The notes: a model not told the origin generated them from the sequence alone. Positions 50,589-61,028 are shown, numbered from the stretch's first letter. The stretch: DNA of 64,000 bases from Flavobacterium sp. SH_e (GCF_025717045.1 NZ_JAOVZN010000006.1:708269-772268), one strand, 5' to 3'. Program-made: numbers and translations.

Positions 50589-53108
50589 ATGAATGCATTT
50601 ATGATTTACCTGCCTATTATTATGGCAGTTTTAGGATTACTTTTCATGGGAATAAAAAGGACTTGGGTTTTAAAACAAGACGCTGGAGACGGTAAGATGA
50701 AAGAGATTTCAGATTACATCTACGAAGGAGCCTTAGCCTTTCTAAAAGCCGAATACAAATTATTAACCGTTTTTGTAATTATTGCCAGTTTAGCTTTGGC
50801 AGGAATCACTTTTATTCCAGGAGTAAAAACACATTTATTAATCGTAATAGCATTTATTTTTGGTGCATTTTTCTCTGCTTTAGCAGGAAATATGGGAATG
50901 AAAATAGCGACTAAAACAAACGTTAGAACTACTCAAGCAGCTCGTACGAGTCTTCCGCAAGCTTTAAAAGTTTCTTTTGGCGGAGGAACTGTAATGGGGT
51001 TAGGTGTAGCAGGTTTAGCTGTTTTAGGATTAACATCATTTTTTATCATTTTCTTTCATTTGTTTTCTGGAGGAGTTTGGAAAGACACCGATACAATGAC
51101 GGTTGTTTTAGAAACTCTTGCTGGATTTTCATTAGGAGCCGAATCTATCGCTTTATTTGCCAGAGTTGGTGGTGGAATCTATACAAAAGCAGCCGATGTT
51201 GGAGCCGATTTAGTTGGTAAAGTTGAGGCAGGAATTCCGGAAGATGATCCTCGTAATCCAGCAACAATTGCAGACAACGTAGGAGACAATGTTGGAGACG
51301 TTGCGGGTATGGGAGCCGATTTATTTGGATCTTATGTGGCAACTGTTTTAGCCGCAATGGTTCTTGGAAACTATGTGATAAAAGATATGGGCGGAAGCAT
51401 AAATGATGCTTTTGGCGGAATTGGACCAATTTTGCTTCCAATGGCAATTGCCGGTTTCGGAATCTTGTTTTCGATTATCGGAACATTATTAGTAAAGATC
51501 TCAGATGATAATGCTAAAGAAGCACAAGTGCAGAAAGCATTAAATATAGGAAACTGGGTTTCTATTGTTTTAACAGCTGTGGCTTGTTTCTTTTTAGTAC
51601 AACACATGCTTCCAGAAACGATGCAAATGACATTCTTTGGAGAAGGTTCCAAAGCGATTTCATCAATGCGTGTTTTCTATGCCACTTTAGTCGGATTAGT
51701 TGTTGGTGGAGCTATTTCATCAGTAACGGAATATTATACAGGATTAGGAACAAAACCAGTTTTGGCAATTGTTCAGAAATCTTCTACAGGAGCAGGAACA
51801 AACGTAATTGCAGGTTTGGCAACAGGAATGATTTCTACTTTCCCAACCGTATTATTGTTTGCCATCGCAATTTGGATTTCTTATGTTTTGGCAGGATTTT
51901 ATGGAGTGGCGCTAGCAGCTTCGGCAATGATGGCTACAACGGCTATGCAATTAGCAATCGATGCTTTTGGGCCAATTTCTGATAACGCTGGTGGAATCGC
52001 CGAAATGAGCGAATTGCCAAAAGAAGTTCGTACAAGAACCGATATTCTAGATTCAGTAGGAAATACAACAGCGGCAACAGGAAAAGGATTTGCGATTGCT
52101 TCTGCAGCCTTAACTTCATTAGCCTTATTTGCAGCTTATGTAACGTTTACAGGAATTGACGGAATCAATATTTTTAAAGCGCCAGTTTTAGCGATGTTAT
52201 TTGTCGGTGGAATGATTCCGGTGGTTTTCTCTGCTTTAGCAATGAATTCTGTTGGGAAAGCGGCAATGGATATGGTTTACGAAGTTCGTCGCCAGTTCAA
52301 AGAAATTGCTGGAATTATGGAAGGAACAGGAAAACCAGAATACGGAAAATGTGTTGAGATTTCTACAAAAGCCGCTTTACGCGAAATGATGCTTCCAGGA
52401 GTTTTAACAATTGGTTTTCCAATCTTGATTGTTCTTTTAGGAAAATTAGTTTACTCAGACAATAATCAATTAATTGCTGAAATGTTAGGAGGATATATGG
52501 CTGGAGTTACCGTTTCTGGGGTGCTTTGGGCAGTTTTTCAAAACAATGCAGGAGGAGCTTGGGACAATGCTAAAAAATCTTTCGAAGCAGGAGTTATGAT
52601 TAATGGCGAAATGACTTATAAAGGTTCTGATGCGCACAAAGCAGCGGTAACAGGAGATACAGTTGGAGATCCGTTTAAGGATACTTCTGGGCCTTCAATG
52701 AATATTTTAATCAAATTAACTTGTTTGATTGGATTGGTAATTGCTCCAATTTTGGGTGAGGGCCATGCTCCGTCAGATATTGCTGGAAAAGCTTCTTGCT
52801 GTGCTAAAACTGAAATGCATGTAGGAATGTCTAAATGCGGCGATATGTCTGGAATGACAAAAGAAGAATGCATTAAAATGTGTAAAGAAAAAGGTTGTTC
52901 TGAAGAAGAAACTGCTAAATGTCTTGCTCATTTTGATGCAAACGGAAAATACTCTCATACAGAAAGTCAATCAGTTCGTGTTGAAGTTAAAAATATCAAC
53001 GGAAAAACTACGGGAACTGTTACCAAAACAGTAGACGGAAAAACAACAACCGAAGTTTTTGAAGGAACTGAAGAAGAAGTTTTAGCAAAAGTTGAAGCTG
53101 CGAAATAA
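50589..53108 (+). CDS. hppA: Membrane-bound ion-pumping pyrophosphatase with Cys-rich C-terminal extension
   Basis: Polytopic pump of 839 residues using pyrophosphate to move Na+ or H+ across the inner membrane. Core signatures: [20 protein letters not shown] for substrate binding, [16 protein letters not shown], and [12 protein letters not shown], where Ala in place of Lys points to the K+-dependent class. The core ends near residue 725 ([13 protein letters not shown]). It is followed by about 114 extra residues: a segment with seven Cys ([26 protein letters not shown]) and a Thr/Val/Glu-rich tail. With 16 helices the C-terminus would face the periplasm. Na+ versus H+ cannot be decided from what I can see. 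Confidence 0.95.
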   Translation: MNAFMIYLPIIMAVLGLLFMGIKRTWVLKQDAGDGKMKEISDYIYEGALAFLKAEYKLLTVFVIIASLALAGITFIPGVKTHLLIVIAFIFGAFFSALAGNMGMKIATKTNVRTTQAARTSLPQALKVSFGGGTVMGLGVAGLAVLGLTSFFIIFFHLFSGGVWKDTDTMTVVLETLAGFSLGAESIALFARVGGGIYTKAADVGADLVGKVEAGIPEDDPRNPATIADNVGDNVGDVAGMGADLFGSYVATVLAAMVLGNYVIKDMGGSINDAFGGIGPILLPMAIAGFGILFSIIGTLLVKISDDNAKEAQVQKALNIGNWVSIVLTAVACFFLVQHMLPETMQMTFFGEGSKAISSMRVFYATLVGLVVGGAISSVTEYYTGLGTKPVLAIVQKSSTGAGTNVIAGLATGMISTFPTVLLFAIAIWISYVLAGFYGVALAASAMMATTAMQLAIDAFGPISDNAGGIAEMSELPKEVRTRTDILDSVGNTTAATGKGFAIASAALTSLALFAAYVTFTGIDGINIFKAPVLAMLFVGGMIPVVFSALAMNSVGKAAMDMVYEVRRQFKEIAGIMEGTGKPEYGKCVEISTKAALREMMLPGVLTIGFPILIVLLGKLVYSDNNQLIAEMLGGYMAGVTVSGVLWAVFQNNAGGAWDNAKKSFEAGVMINGEMTYKGSDAHKAAVTGDTVGDPFKDTSGPSMNILIKLTCLIGLVIAPILGEGHAPSDIAGKASCCAKTEMHVGMSKCGDMSGMTKEECIKMCKEKGCSEEETAKCLAHFDANGKYSHTESQSVRVEVKNINGKTTGTVTKTVDGKTTTEVFEGTEEEVLAKVEAAK

Positions 53109-53119
53109 TTACGATCTAT

Positions 53120-53223
53120 CCTAACAGGTTTTCAAAGCCTGTTAGGTATCCACTTGAAATTTCAATTAGAATGAAAAAATGGATAACTAAAAAATACCTA
53201 ACAGGTTTCCAAAACCTTTTAGG
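53120..53223. repeat. Two CCTAACAGG inverted-repeat elements
   Basis: CCTAACAGG...CCTGTTAGG at 53120-53146 is a perfect 9-bp stem; CCTAACAGG...CCTTTTAGG at 53197-53223 is an imperfect second copy. A related CCCAACAG/CTGTTGGG hairpin lies at 60920-60952. They look like a dispersed intergenic hairpin family. Confidence 0.7.
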
Positions 53224-53233
53224 ATAATAAAAG

Positions 53234-53266
53234 AAAATGCCTCTAAATAATTTTAGAGGCATTTTT
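53234..53266. terminator. Bidirectional terminator between hppA and the deoxynucleoside kinase gene
   Basis: AAAATGCCTCTAAA and TTTAGAGGCATTTT form a 14-bp stem with a 4-base loop; A and T runs on both sides. Confidence 0.88.
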
Positions 53267-53292
53267 ATTTTGTATAAATCGAGATTCTAATC

Positions 53293-53907
53293 TTAGAACA
53301 ATCCGTTCAATTCAGCATCAATTCTATTAATTATATCTCCTAAATCTTCTGGATTGTCAACGAAATTGATATTGTCAACATCAATAATTAAAAGTTTTCC
53401 TTTAGTATAAGTCTGGATCCAAGCTTCGTATCTTTCGTTCAAACGGCTTAAATAATCGATAGAAATAGAGTTTTCATATTCACGCCCACGCTTGTGGATT
53501 TGACCAACAAGATTCGGAATAGAACTTCTCAAATAAATCAATAAATCTGGAGCTTTTACCAAAGATTCCATTAATTCAAACAAAGACGTGTAATTCTCAA
53601 AATCACGACTTGTCATTAAACCCATTGCATATAAGTTAGGAGCAAAAATATGAGCATCTTCGTAAATCGTTCTATCCTGAATGATTTTTTTTCCGCTTTC
53701 GCGAATTTGCTGCACTTGACGGAAACGGCTGTTTAGGAAATAAATCTGAAGATTAAACGACCAACGCTCCATTTGATGATAGAAATCATCCAAATAGGGA
53801 TTATCAACTACATCTTCATAATGAGGTTCCCATTTGAAGTGTTTTGCTAATAATTTGGTCAGAGTGGTTTTTCCTGCGCCTATGTTTCCTGCTATTGCTA
53901 TGTGCAT
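53293..53907 (-). CDS. Deoxynucleoside kinase
   Basis: Nucleotide-salvage kinase of 204 residues. The P-loop GNIGAGKTTL is at residues 7-16; the catalytic/lid region DRTIYEDAHIFAPNL (about 77-91) and LIYLRSSIPNLVGQIHKRGREYE follow the dAK/dGK/dCK family. It phosphorylates deoxynucleosides, probably purine ones; the exact preference is not visible. It overlaps the upstream gene by one base. Confidence 0.93.
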   Translation of the reverse strand: MHIAIAGNIGAGKTTLTKLLAKHFKWEPHYEDVVDNPYLDDFYHQMERWSFNLQIYFLNSRFRQVQQIRESGKKIIQDRTIYEDAHIFAPNLYAMGLMTSRDFENYTSLFELMESLVKAPDLLIYLRSSIPNLVGQIHKRGREYENSISIDYLSRLNERYEAWIQTYTKGKLLIIDVDNINFVDNPEDLGDIINRIDAELNGLF

Positions 53908-54722
53908 TACGGTGTTACGATTTTATAATTTGATATATCTGTAGCTGTAAAAATAGATAAAATTTGGTCTTTGTAATAAAAATTGTCAAAGGTTTTTTCT
54001 GAAATTTTAATCTCAGAAATTACATCTGGATTTGATTTATTAAAACCTTTAAAAAACAACAAATTATCTTTACTGAAAACATATTGGTTAGGACTTATTA
54101 TTTCAATTTTGTCAAAATCAGCTATTTTGCCTAAGGAAGTTATCTTTCCGAAAATATCACAAGAGTACCAGTTGTTTTTCTTATCAATCCAATAAAAAGT
54201 ATTAAAATCAGTTTGATAATATTGCATGGTTTCTGTCAGCGGAATTGAGACCGTTTTGTATTCGTTTTTTAAATAATCAAAAAGACCAATTTGCTGATTT
54301 AGAGTATTGTAAATCCATAATTGATTTTGCGTCGACATTCCGATTGCACTTACCACAATTGGAGTTGCATTCTGCGAAAAGTTAATTTCGGTCATTTTAT
54401 TTAATTGGTTATCCAATAAAACCACACTATTGAAATCCTCATAAAATAGCACAATTTTTAACGGATTCTGAAGATCAACTTTTGTAATTTTTCCCAAAGA
54501 AACATTCTTATATTCGAAGATTTCTTTCCCTTTAATTTTACTAAAAACGTTGTTTGTGATTTGGTAGGAATATCCAAAAGTATCATATCCTAAAAACGCA
54601 TCTGAAGTATTTTTATACTGTGAAATTAAAGTTGGATTTATGCTCAAATCCTGAGCTGAAAGCGCCTGAAAAGTGCAGAAAAGAAATAAGCAGAATAAAG
54701 TTTTTTGCACCGTTTTACACAT
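53907..54722 (-). CDS. Conserved exported protein, beta-propeller-like
   Basis: A 271-residue protein with signal peptide (FCLFLFCTFQALSAQ). The body consists of repeated beta-hairpin units with patterns such as LNKMTEINFSQ, NQLWIYNTLNQQIGLFDY, NTFYWIDKKNNWYSCDIFGK, spaced like blades of a small propeller. It has no motif I can assign. It overlaps the kinase gene by one base, so the two are coupled, but no functional link is known. Confidence 0.7.
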   Translation of the reverse strand: MCKTVQKTLFCLFLFCTFQALSAQDLSINPTLISQYKNTSDAFLGYDTFGYSYQITNNVFSKIKGKEIFEYKNVSLGKITKVDLQNPLKIVLFYEDFNSVVLLDNQLNKMTEINFSQNATPIVVSAIGMSTQNQLWIYNTLNQQIGLFDYLKNEYKTVSIPLTETMQYYQTDFNTFYWIDKKNNWYSCDIFGKITSLGKIADFDKIEIISPNQYVFSKDNLLFFKGFNKSNPDVISEIKISEKTFDNFYYKDQILSIFTATDISNYKIVTP

Positions 54723-54864
54723 TAGAAATTGATTTACAAGAGTACCAAATTACAAAAAACTCTTGTTAGAATTTCAAAATGGGCCCTTAAACCTTTTTAA
54801 ATTCTAATAGTCTAAAAAATAAGCGGTTCTATCTATTCCTTGATACCGTTAATATATTTAGTTT

Positions 54865-54893
54865 TTTGGATTTTAAAATAAATAATACATTTG
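54865..54893 (+). promoter_or_regulatory. Promoter of the GLPGLI/receptor genes
   Basis: TTTG (54865-54868) and TACATTTG (54886-54893) are separated by 17 bases, a full consensus. Its -7 box overlaps the alternative upstream start at 54891, which supports the start at 54936. Confidence 0.78.
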
Positions 54894-54935
54894 AATGTAA
54901 GTTTTATCGGATTTACTCACTTTAAAGAAAATAAA

Positions 54936-55841
54936 ATGAAAAAAATATTTTTATATATGACTTTGATGCTTGTTGCAACACAAATTCAAGCTCAAAAAGA
55001 TTTTCAAGGAATGGCTGTTTACGAGTCAAAAACACAAGCGCCAAAGTTTGAAGGAATGCGCGGAAACAGGGACATTACACCAGAAATGCAGAAGAATATG
55101 GAAGAGCGTATGAAAAAAATGCTCGAAAAAACATTCATTCTAAACTTCGATAAATCGGCATCTATTTATAAAGAAGAAGAAAAACTAGAAGCACCTGGTC
55201 AACAGCAAGGCGGCTTCCGTATGATGTTTGGTTCGCTTACTGGAGGCGGAGGTACTTTTTATAAAGATGTAAAAACAAAAACATATACCGTTGATAAAGA
55301 ATTCATGGGAAAAGAATTCCTTGTTGTTGATTCTCTCCCAAAATTAAATTGGAAATTAGAACAAGAAACCAAACAAATTGGAGGGTACAACTGTTATAAA
55401 GCAACAGCTGTTAAAGAAGCCAGCAAAACTGATTTTAGAAACTTCAGACCTAAAAACAATGATGATAAGAAGGATGAAGCTAAAAAAGAGGAAACTAAAA
55501 AGACTTCGGGAGATACTAAAACGAATTTTGCTGATAACTTCGAAATTCCTAAAGAAATTGTAGTTACAGCTTGGTATACACCTGAAATCCCTATAAATCA
55601 AGGTCCAGAGAACTATTGGGGACTTCCAGGTTTAATTTTAGAAATCAATGATGGAACGACGACAATCTTATGTTCAAAAATTGTTTTGAATGCGAAAGAT
55701 AAAGTGGAAATAAAACCATCTAAAAAAGGAAAAGTAATTTCTCAAAAAGAATACGACGAAACAGTAATTAAAAAAATGGAAGAATTTAGAGAGATGAACC
55801 GTGGTCGCGCGGGTGGACCTCCACCTCCTCCAGGAAGATAA
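54936..55841 (+). CDS. GLPGLI family protein
   Basis: A 301-residue exported protein (signal MKKIFLYMTLMLVATQIQAQ). The family name-giving motif is present in ENYWGLPGLILEINDG (about residue 225), together with TAWYTPEIPINQGP before it and YKATAVKEAS in the middle. A Lys/Glu-rich insert occupies about 170-205 and the C-terminus is GRAGGPPPPPGR. GLPGLI proteins of unknown function usually accompany TonB-dependent receptors, as here (36-base gap). Probably periplasmic or outer-membrane associated. Confidence 0.93.
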   Translation: MKKIFLYMTLMLVATQIQAQKDFQGMAVYESKTQAPKFEGMRGNRDITPEMQKNMEERMKKMLEKTFILNFDKSASIYKEEEKLEAPGQQQGGFRMMFGSLTGGGGTFYKDVKTKTYTVDKEFMGKEFLVVDSLPKLNWKLEQETKQIGGYNCYKATAVKEASKTDFRNFRPKNNDDKKDEAKKEETKKTSGDTKTNFADNFEIPKEIVVTAWYTPEIPINQGPENYWGLPGLILEINDGTTTILCSKIVLNAKDKVEIKPSKKGKVISQKEYDETVIKKMEEFREMNRGRAGGPPPPPGR

Positions 55842-55877
55842 TCCTAAACTTAATTATTTATTCTAAGCATTTTTTTA

Positions 55878-58565
55878 ATGAACAAATTATATTTCTTCAT
55901 CGCCTTTTTGATCACTTCTTTTTCTTTTGCGCAAAGTGTTCGTTTTGATGGTTTCATTCAAGATGAGCAGAAAAATCCATTAGAAATGGCCAATATTATG
56001 GCTATTAATAATGGCACAAAAGCAATGGATTCATATGGAATTACCAACGACAAAGGGAAGTTTCAGCTGACTTTAAAACCTAATACGGCGTATACCATTA
56101 AAGTGAGTTATTTGGGAATGAAATCTAAAGAAATTGCAGTATCGACAAAGTCTGAAAATATGACTCAGAATATTGTTTTGGATGGTTCTGGAATCGAATT
56201 GGAAGGTGTAGAAATTGTTCGCGAAATGCCAGTTTCTATAAAAGGAGACACCATTGTTTACAATGCAGATTCTTTTAAATCGGGAACAGAAAAAAAGCTT
56301 GAAGATGTTTTGAAAAAATTGCCTGGGGTTGAGGTAAATGCCGATGGTGAAATTGAAGTTGAAGGAAAAAAAGTCAGTAAATTGATGGTTGAAGGAAAAG
56401 ATTTTTTTGACGGAGATACCAAATTAGGCGTTAAAAACATTCCAGCAGATGCAATTGATAAAGTTCAGGTTTTACGAAATTACAATGAAGTAAGCGCACT
56501 TAAAGGTCTTGAAAACGATCAAGATAATGTAGCAATGAATATCAAATTAAAAGAAGGAAAAAAGAACTTTTGGTTTGGAGATGTTACCGCAGGAATTGGT
56601 GTTGCAGAATTGGACAGCCGTTATATCATTAACCCCAAATTATTCTATTACAGTCCAAAATACAGTATTAATTTAATTACCAATTTTAATAATATTGGAG
56701 AACTGCCACTTACAGCACAAGATTATTTTAAGTTCACAGGCGGATTCAAAAATATGATGAAAAAAGGAGGAAGCAGTTTTAATGTTTCTTCAAATGATTT
56801 AGGAATTTCATTATTGAGAAATAATCGTGCGAAAGAAATTGAAACTAAATTTGGGGCTACAAATTTTGCTTATTCTATTAATAAAGCTTGGAATATTAGT
56901 GGTTTTGGAATTCTTTCGACTTCGAAAACAGATTTAGAAACGAAATCTCAAACGACGATTTTAGATTCTGGAGATCAGCAGAAACGTGATGAAATGACAC
57001 ATCAAAAGAATAATTTGGGACTTTTTAAATTGAGTTCAACCTATAAACCAAATGATAAATTTCAGTTTGATTATGATATCTTGACCAAATTGTCAAAGCA
57101 GAATGAAGATACAGATTTACTTCGTGAATCGGTTGTAGATAATGTTTCTGCGGTTGAAACCATTTTAACTGAAAAGAAACAAGATCCAACTTCTATCAAT
57201 CAGAATTTAAGTTTGTATTATACGCAAAGCGATAAAAATATTTTTGCTTTTGAAATGCAGCATTTGTATCAAGACGAAAACCCTTTTTATAATGCCAACT
57301 TAAGATCGCAACCTTTTGATTTGTCAGGATATATTACGGGACAAAACCGAAACGATTTGAATCAGGACCGTTTTGTAAAAACCAATAAATTAGATACGAA
57401 ATTGGATTACTATTATATGGTAACACCAAAAAGCAATTTTAATGTTACGTTAGGAAATACTTATTCGTATCAAAACTTTAATTCTCACATTTTCCAAATG
57501 TTAGATAATGGAGATAAAAACGACTTAAATGAGGCTGAAAATAATAACGATGTCGATTATCGTTTTAATGATGCTTTTCTAGGTTTTCATTATAAAATTC
57601 TAACAGGGAAATTTACATTTACGCCAGGTGTTAGTTTGCATACCTATCAAATGACAAATGGACAATTAGGAAGTGATTATTCTCAAAGTTTTACCAAAGT
57701 ATTGCCAGATTTCTTTGCTTTATACCAAATCAAAAAATCAGAAACTTTGACATATAATTTCTCTCTAACGAATGATTTTACCGATATTAATCAATTGGCT
57801 GCAGGCTATGTTTTGTCAGATTACAGCAGTTTGTTCCGCGGAAATCGTTTCTTAGAAAATGCAACTTCGCAAGTCCATTCGCTTCGTTATTTTAAATATA
57901 ATATGTTCAATTTTGAGAACATTTTTGCCAATGCAACTTATACAAGAAAAGTAGATGCAATTAAAACAAAAGCTAATTTTGACGGAATTAATCAATCCTC
58001 AGTTCCTTATAATTCTAATTTAGCAGATGAAACTTTTACTGGAATGGGAAATTACGGTCGCTCGTTTTTAAAGAATTATAAAGCTTCTGCAAATGCTAGT
58101 TTTAATTGGTCGAAATTCAACAATATTCAAAACAACCAATTATCTACTACAGAAAGTTTTAGCCAAAGTTACACCGTGAAAGCGTCGACAAATTATAAGA
58201 ATCTTCCAAATATAGAATTTGGATACAACCTTTTGATTAACAAATACAGCGGTTCAACTTTTTATACAGATAAGCCATTTGCAAGATTAGATTATTATTT
58301 CTTAGATAGTTTCTCATTTGTTTCAGAATACGAATTCTATCATTATTATAATGGAGACAAAACGGTTGACAACGAATATGATTTCTTAAGTGCGAGTTTG
58401 GTTTATCAAAAGAAAAACAGCAAGTGGGAATATAAAGTTTCGGCGACCAATTTATTGAATACGACTTATCTAAACGATGATAGTTTTTCTCAATTCTCAA
58501 CGCGAGTTTCTCAATATACCGTTCAACCACGTTACATCATATTTTCTATGAAATATAATTTATAG
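55878..58565 (+). CDS. TonB-dependent receptor-like outer-membrane beta-barrel protein
   Basis: An 895-residue receptor: signal peptide (to about 18), carboxypeptidase-regulatory-like domain (about 22-110, FIQDEQKNPLEMANIMAIN, YLGMKSKEIAV), plug (about 120-225, IVYNADSFKSGTEKKLEDVLKKLPGVEV in part, KLMVEGKDFFDGD), then a long barrel ending YIIFSMKYNL. The plug lacks the usual TonB box, and the barrel is of the CirA-related type commonly paired with GLPGLI proteins. It lies in an operon with the GLPGLI gene. Substrate unknown. Confidence 0.88.
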   Translation: MNKLYFFIAFLITSFSFAQSVRFDGFIQDEQKNPLEMANIMAINNGTKAMDSYGITNDKGKFQLTLKPNTAYTIKVSYLGMKSKEIAVSTKSENMTQNIVLDGSGIELEGVEIVREMPVSIKGDTIVYNADSFKSGTEKKLEDVLKKLPGVEVNADGEIEVEGKKVSKLMVEGKDFFDGDTKLGVKNIPADAIDKVQVLRNYNEVSALKGLENDQDNVAMNIKLKEGKKNFWFGDVTAGIGVAELDSRYIINPKLFYYSPKYSINLITNFNNIGELPLTAQDYFKFTGGFKNMMKKGGSSFNVSSNDLGISLLRNNRAKEIETKFGATNFAYSINKAWNISGFGILSTSKTDLETKSQTTILDSGDQQKRDEMTHQKNNLGLFKLSSTYKPNDKFQFDYDILTKLSKQNEDTDLLRESVVDNVSAVETILTEKKQDPTSINQNLSLYYTQSDKNIFAFEMQHLYQDENPFYNANLRSQPFDLSGYITGQNRNDLNQDRFVKTNKLDTKLDYYYMVTPKSNFNVTLGNTYSYQNFNSHIFQMLDNGDKNDLNEAENNNDVDYRFNDAFLGFHYKILTGKFTFTPGVSLHTYQMTNGQLGSDYSQSFTKVLPDFFALYQIKKSETLTYNFSLTNDFTDINQLAAGYVLSDYSSLFRGNRFLENATSQVHSLRYFKYNMFNFENIFANATYTRKVDAIKTKANFDGINQSSVPYNSNLADETFTGMGNYGRSFLKNYKASANASFNWSKFNNIQNNQLSTTESFSQSYTVKASTNYKNLPNIEFGYNLLINKYSGSTFYTDKPFARLDYYFLDSFSFVSEYEFYHYYNGDKTVDNEYDFLSASLVYQKKNSKWEYKVSATNLLNTTYLNDDSFSQFSTRVSQYTVQPRYIIFSMKYNL

Positions 58566-58589
58566 TAATTTGATTACAAGATTTTAGTT

Positions 58590-58625
58590 TTTGATGTTTT
58601 ATTCCAAAAGAATCAGATATCTTTG
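58590..58625 (+). promoter_or_regulatory. Promoter of the 750-residue secreted protein
   Basis: TTTG (58590-58593) and TATCTTTG (58618-58625) lie 24 bases apart, slightly long for the consensus; the -7 box is perfect. Confidence 0.55.
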
Positions 58626-58657
58626 CGCTTCTACTATTAACAACCAAAATTTTAATT

Positions 58658-60910
58658 ATGCGCAATTTTATTTGGAGTTTATTACTGTTGTTTTCCGGAA
58701 TCTTTATTTCTTTTTCACAAACCAAAAACATTGAAAAAGGAACCTATTTATCGACTAATAAAGGTCAAAAAATCAAATTAAATTTGTTAGATGATAATAA
58801 ATACGAATTGGTTTTTTATTCAGGCGGTTATGAGGTAAAAGGAGATTCTTTGCTGTTTATTAAAAATGCGACGGCAGAAACCAGTTTTGACCTTTCTTTC
58901 AAAGTCGACAAAAAAGCTAAAAACATAAAAGTAATATTCAAAGATCCAGCTTATTATTCTTTCTTTATTGGAACTCAAAAAGGAAATGAAGAAGTTAAAT
59001 ATCAAAGAGTTTCAGACATCAAAAGTAAAGTTGATCCAGAATGGAGTAAAGTCGATTTGGATTTTGAAATTGAGAAAGCAGACTTTTTATATTTAGTTTA
59101 TGAGGAATATGGTGGAAAGAGCAATGTTAATAAATACGCTTTACCAAAAGATGTTTCAGAAATAGCGATCAATTATGAATTGGCAGTTTTAGGCGATTTA
59201 CAAATTGCAGGATTCTATGATAACCATACTAATGAACTGAGAATATCAGAGAAATCAGGATTAAATCCGCTAGTATTTGTCAATGAAAAAGATTCGCAGC
59301 AAGTTAAGAAAACGCCGAAAGTTCTTCCTCTTGAAAGTCAAATTCTTACCAATTGGACTTATCCAGGAAAAGATACTTACACAGAAGATTATGGAACTAT
59401 AGTAGACAGTGCCGCTGCTGTTGTAGAGGCCGCCGCTATAGATGTAACAAATGCTTCATCGACATACAATAAATACGATTTTAAATTAAAGGTCGAAGAC
59501 AATCTAAAAAAGGCAATAGAATCTACAAAATCGGCTAGTAATAAATTTTTGGTTGTTGTTGTAGACAGTAAGAATAAAACAGCCAAAGAAGGTTTTGATG
59601 CTTTTGTAAAAGAGCAAGAAACCCAAACGGGATATAATATGTATGATTCTTATAATGCTCAATATGATATCTACAATTATTATTTGGCTGGAGCCGATGA
59701 TAAAAAATGGCTTAAAAACAATAAAATTACTAGCGATCCAAGCATCATTATTTTAAACGGAGAAGGCAATCAGCTTGCTGTCGCAAAATCAGATTTGACA
59801 GCTCAGCAATATCAATTTAGCTATTATGGAGATTTCTATAGAAGACTTCAGAGAGCAAACGCTTTCCTTTCGATAAATAATGTTTTAAAGAATAAAAAAG
59901 CATCTGATGCCGATTTGGTTGCAGCTTTTAATAAGGCCGCTTTACTAGAATCTTCTTACGATTATGAAGGAGAATCTACTTTAAGTGATTCAAATTCATC
60001 TGAATTTGTAGTGACTAAAACATCTTTAAACCAAAAAGAAGTAGCTCAATCATGGAAAAAATTAATTGAGGCGCATCAGAAAGATAAAAATGTAGATATG
60101 TATTTGGTTGAAACGATTTTGAAAGAAATCAAAAATCAAGGGTTTACAAAACAGCTTTTCAGTGCAGACAGAATTTTGAATGATACAGATTTCTTAGCAA
60201 TCGATTATGTATTAAAACATTCAGATGAAATTGAAAATACTCGCTCTGGTTTTAATACTAAAACAGGAGAGACTCATAGTATTGGAAATCCAATTTCTGA
60301 AGTTTCAGATGCCTTACAGCAAAACCTTTATCTTTCTCAAGATGGAGCTTCTGGCGAAATAAATAGAGATAAAGTGAACTCGCTTTATAAAAGAATTATC
60401 ACTTCAGGAAAAGGAAATTTTGATGTATATAGAAATTATTTTTATTATTTGGCACAACTTCAAGAGAATGACGGTTCTAATACAACTTTCTTAAAAGAGT
60501 TTAATACTTATTTTGATTCAACTTTGGCAGGAACAAGTCCAATTGAAAAATTAGATGCAATCTTTTCAGGATTAGATTCAAGCTCTAGTTATTCTTATGA
60601 TGGATGGAATTCGTTTAAAGATTATCATTCAAATCTTTGCAATAATGCAGCTTGGACAGTTGTAGAGAATGATCAGAATTCAAACTTTACTAAAGATGCT
60701 ATTAAATGGTCCGAATATAGTTTGGTTGTAACCAAAAACAATCCTTATTATTTAGATACTTTGGCTCAATTGTATTATAAAGACGGACAAAAGCAAAAAG
60801 CGATTGAAACACAAACTTTGGCAGTAAAATATTTGAATGATACTGTAGAAGGAGAAACGGCAAACCAAATGAAAGAAGTGTTGACTAAAATGCAAAACGG
60901 AACGTATTAA
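58658..60910 (+). CDS. Large exported protein with thioredoxin-like and TPR-like parts
   Basis: A 750-residue protein with signal peptide (LLLLFSGIFISFSQ). The N-terminal 200 residues are beta-rich and unassigned. The middle (about 290-375) has FLVVVVDSKNKTAKEGFDAFV and DPSIIILNGEGNQL, spaced like a thioredoxin-fold domain but without a CxxC. The C-terminal part is helical, and the end (about 680-745: NPYYLDTLAQLYYKDGQKQKAIETQTLAVKY) looks like one or two tetratricopeptide repeats. Similar thioredoxin/TPR arrangements occur in Bacteroidota periplasmic proteins. Function unknown. Confidence 0.7.
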   Translation: MRNFIWSLLLLFSGIFISFSQTKNIEKGTYLSTNKGQKIKLNLLDDNKYELVFYSGGYEVKGDSLLFIKNATAETSFDLSFKVDKKAKNIKVIFKDPAYYSFFIGTQKGNEEVKYQRVSDIKSKVDPEWSKVDLDFEIEKADFLYLVYEEYGGKSNVNKYALPKDVSEIAINYELAVLGDLQIAGFYDNHTNELRISEKSGLNPLVFVNEKDSQQVKKTPKVLPLESQILTNWTYPGKDTYTEDYGTIVDSAAAVVEAAAIDVTNASSTYNKYDFKLKVEDNLKKAIESTKSASNKFLVVVVDSKNKTAKEGFDAFVKEQETQTGYNMYDSYNAQYDIYNYYLAGADDKKWLKNNKITSDPSIIILNGEGNQLAVAKSDLTAQQYQFSYYGDFYRRLQRANAFLSINNVLKNKKASDADLVAAFNKAALLESSYDYEGESTLSDSNSSEFVVTKTSLNQKEVAQSWKKLIEAHQKDKNVDMYLVETILKEIKNQGFTKQLFSADRILNDTDFLAIDYVLKHSDEIENTRSGFNTKTGETHSIGNPISEVSDALQQNLYLSQDGASGEINRDKVNSLYKRIITSGKGNFDVYRNYFYYLAQLQENDGSNTTFLKEFNTYFDSTLAGTSPIEKLDAIFSGLDSSSSYSYDGWNSFKDYHSNLCNNAAWTVVENDQNSNFTKDAIKWSEYSLVVTKNNPYYLDTLAQLYYKDGQKQKAIETQTLAVKYLNDTVEGETANQMKEVLTKMQNGTY

Positions 60911-60919
60911 ACAAGTAAG

Positions 60920-60952
60920 AAACCCAACAGGTTTTTAAAAACTGTTGGGTTT
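60920..60952 (+). terminator. Terminator of the 750-residue protein gene
   Basis: AAACCCAACAG and CTGTTGGGTTT form an 11-bp stem; a moderate T-rich tail follows. Related to the CCTAACAGG elements at 53120-53223. Confidence 0.75.
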
Positions 60953-60974
60953 AATTCAATTAGCTAAAAGCAAA

Positions 60975-61006
60975 AAAGGCTGTCTAAAATTTTAGACAGC
61001 CTTTTT
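60975..61006 (-). terminator. Terminator of metK
   Basis: AAAAGGCTGTCTAAAA and TTTTAGACAGCCTTTT form a near-perfect 15-16 bp stem with T run on both sides; 22 bases after the metK stop. Confidence 0.9.
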
Positions 61007-61028
61007 AATATTTAAGATTCAGATCGAA

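Noticed and set aside
51145-51652. Minus-strand frames inside hppA
   Set aside because: Complement of a highly conserved pump; composition reflects the opposite strand.
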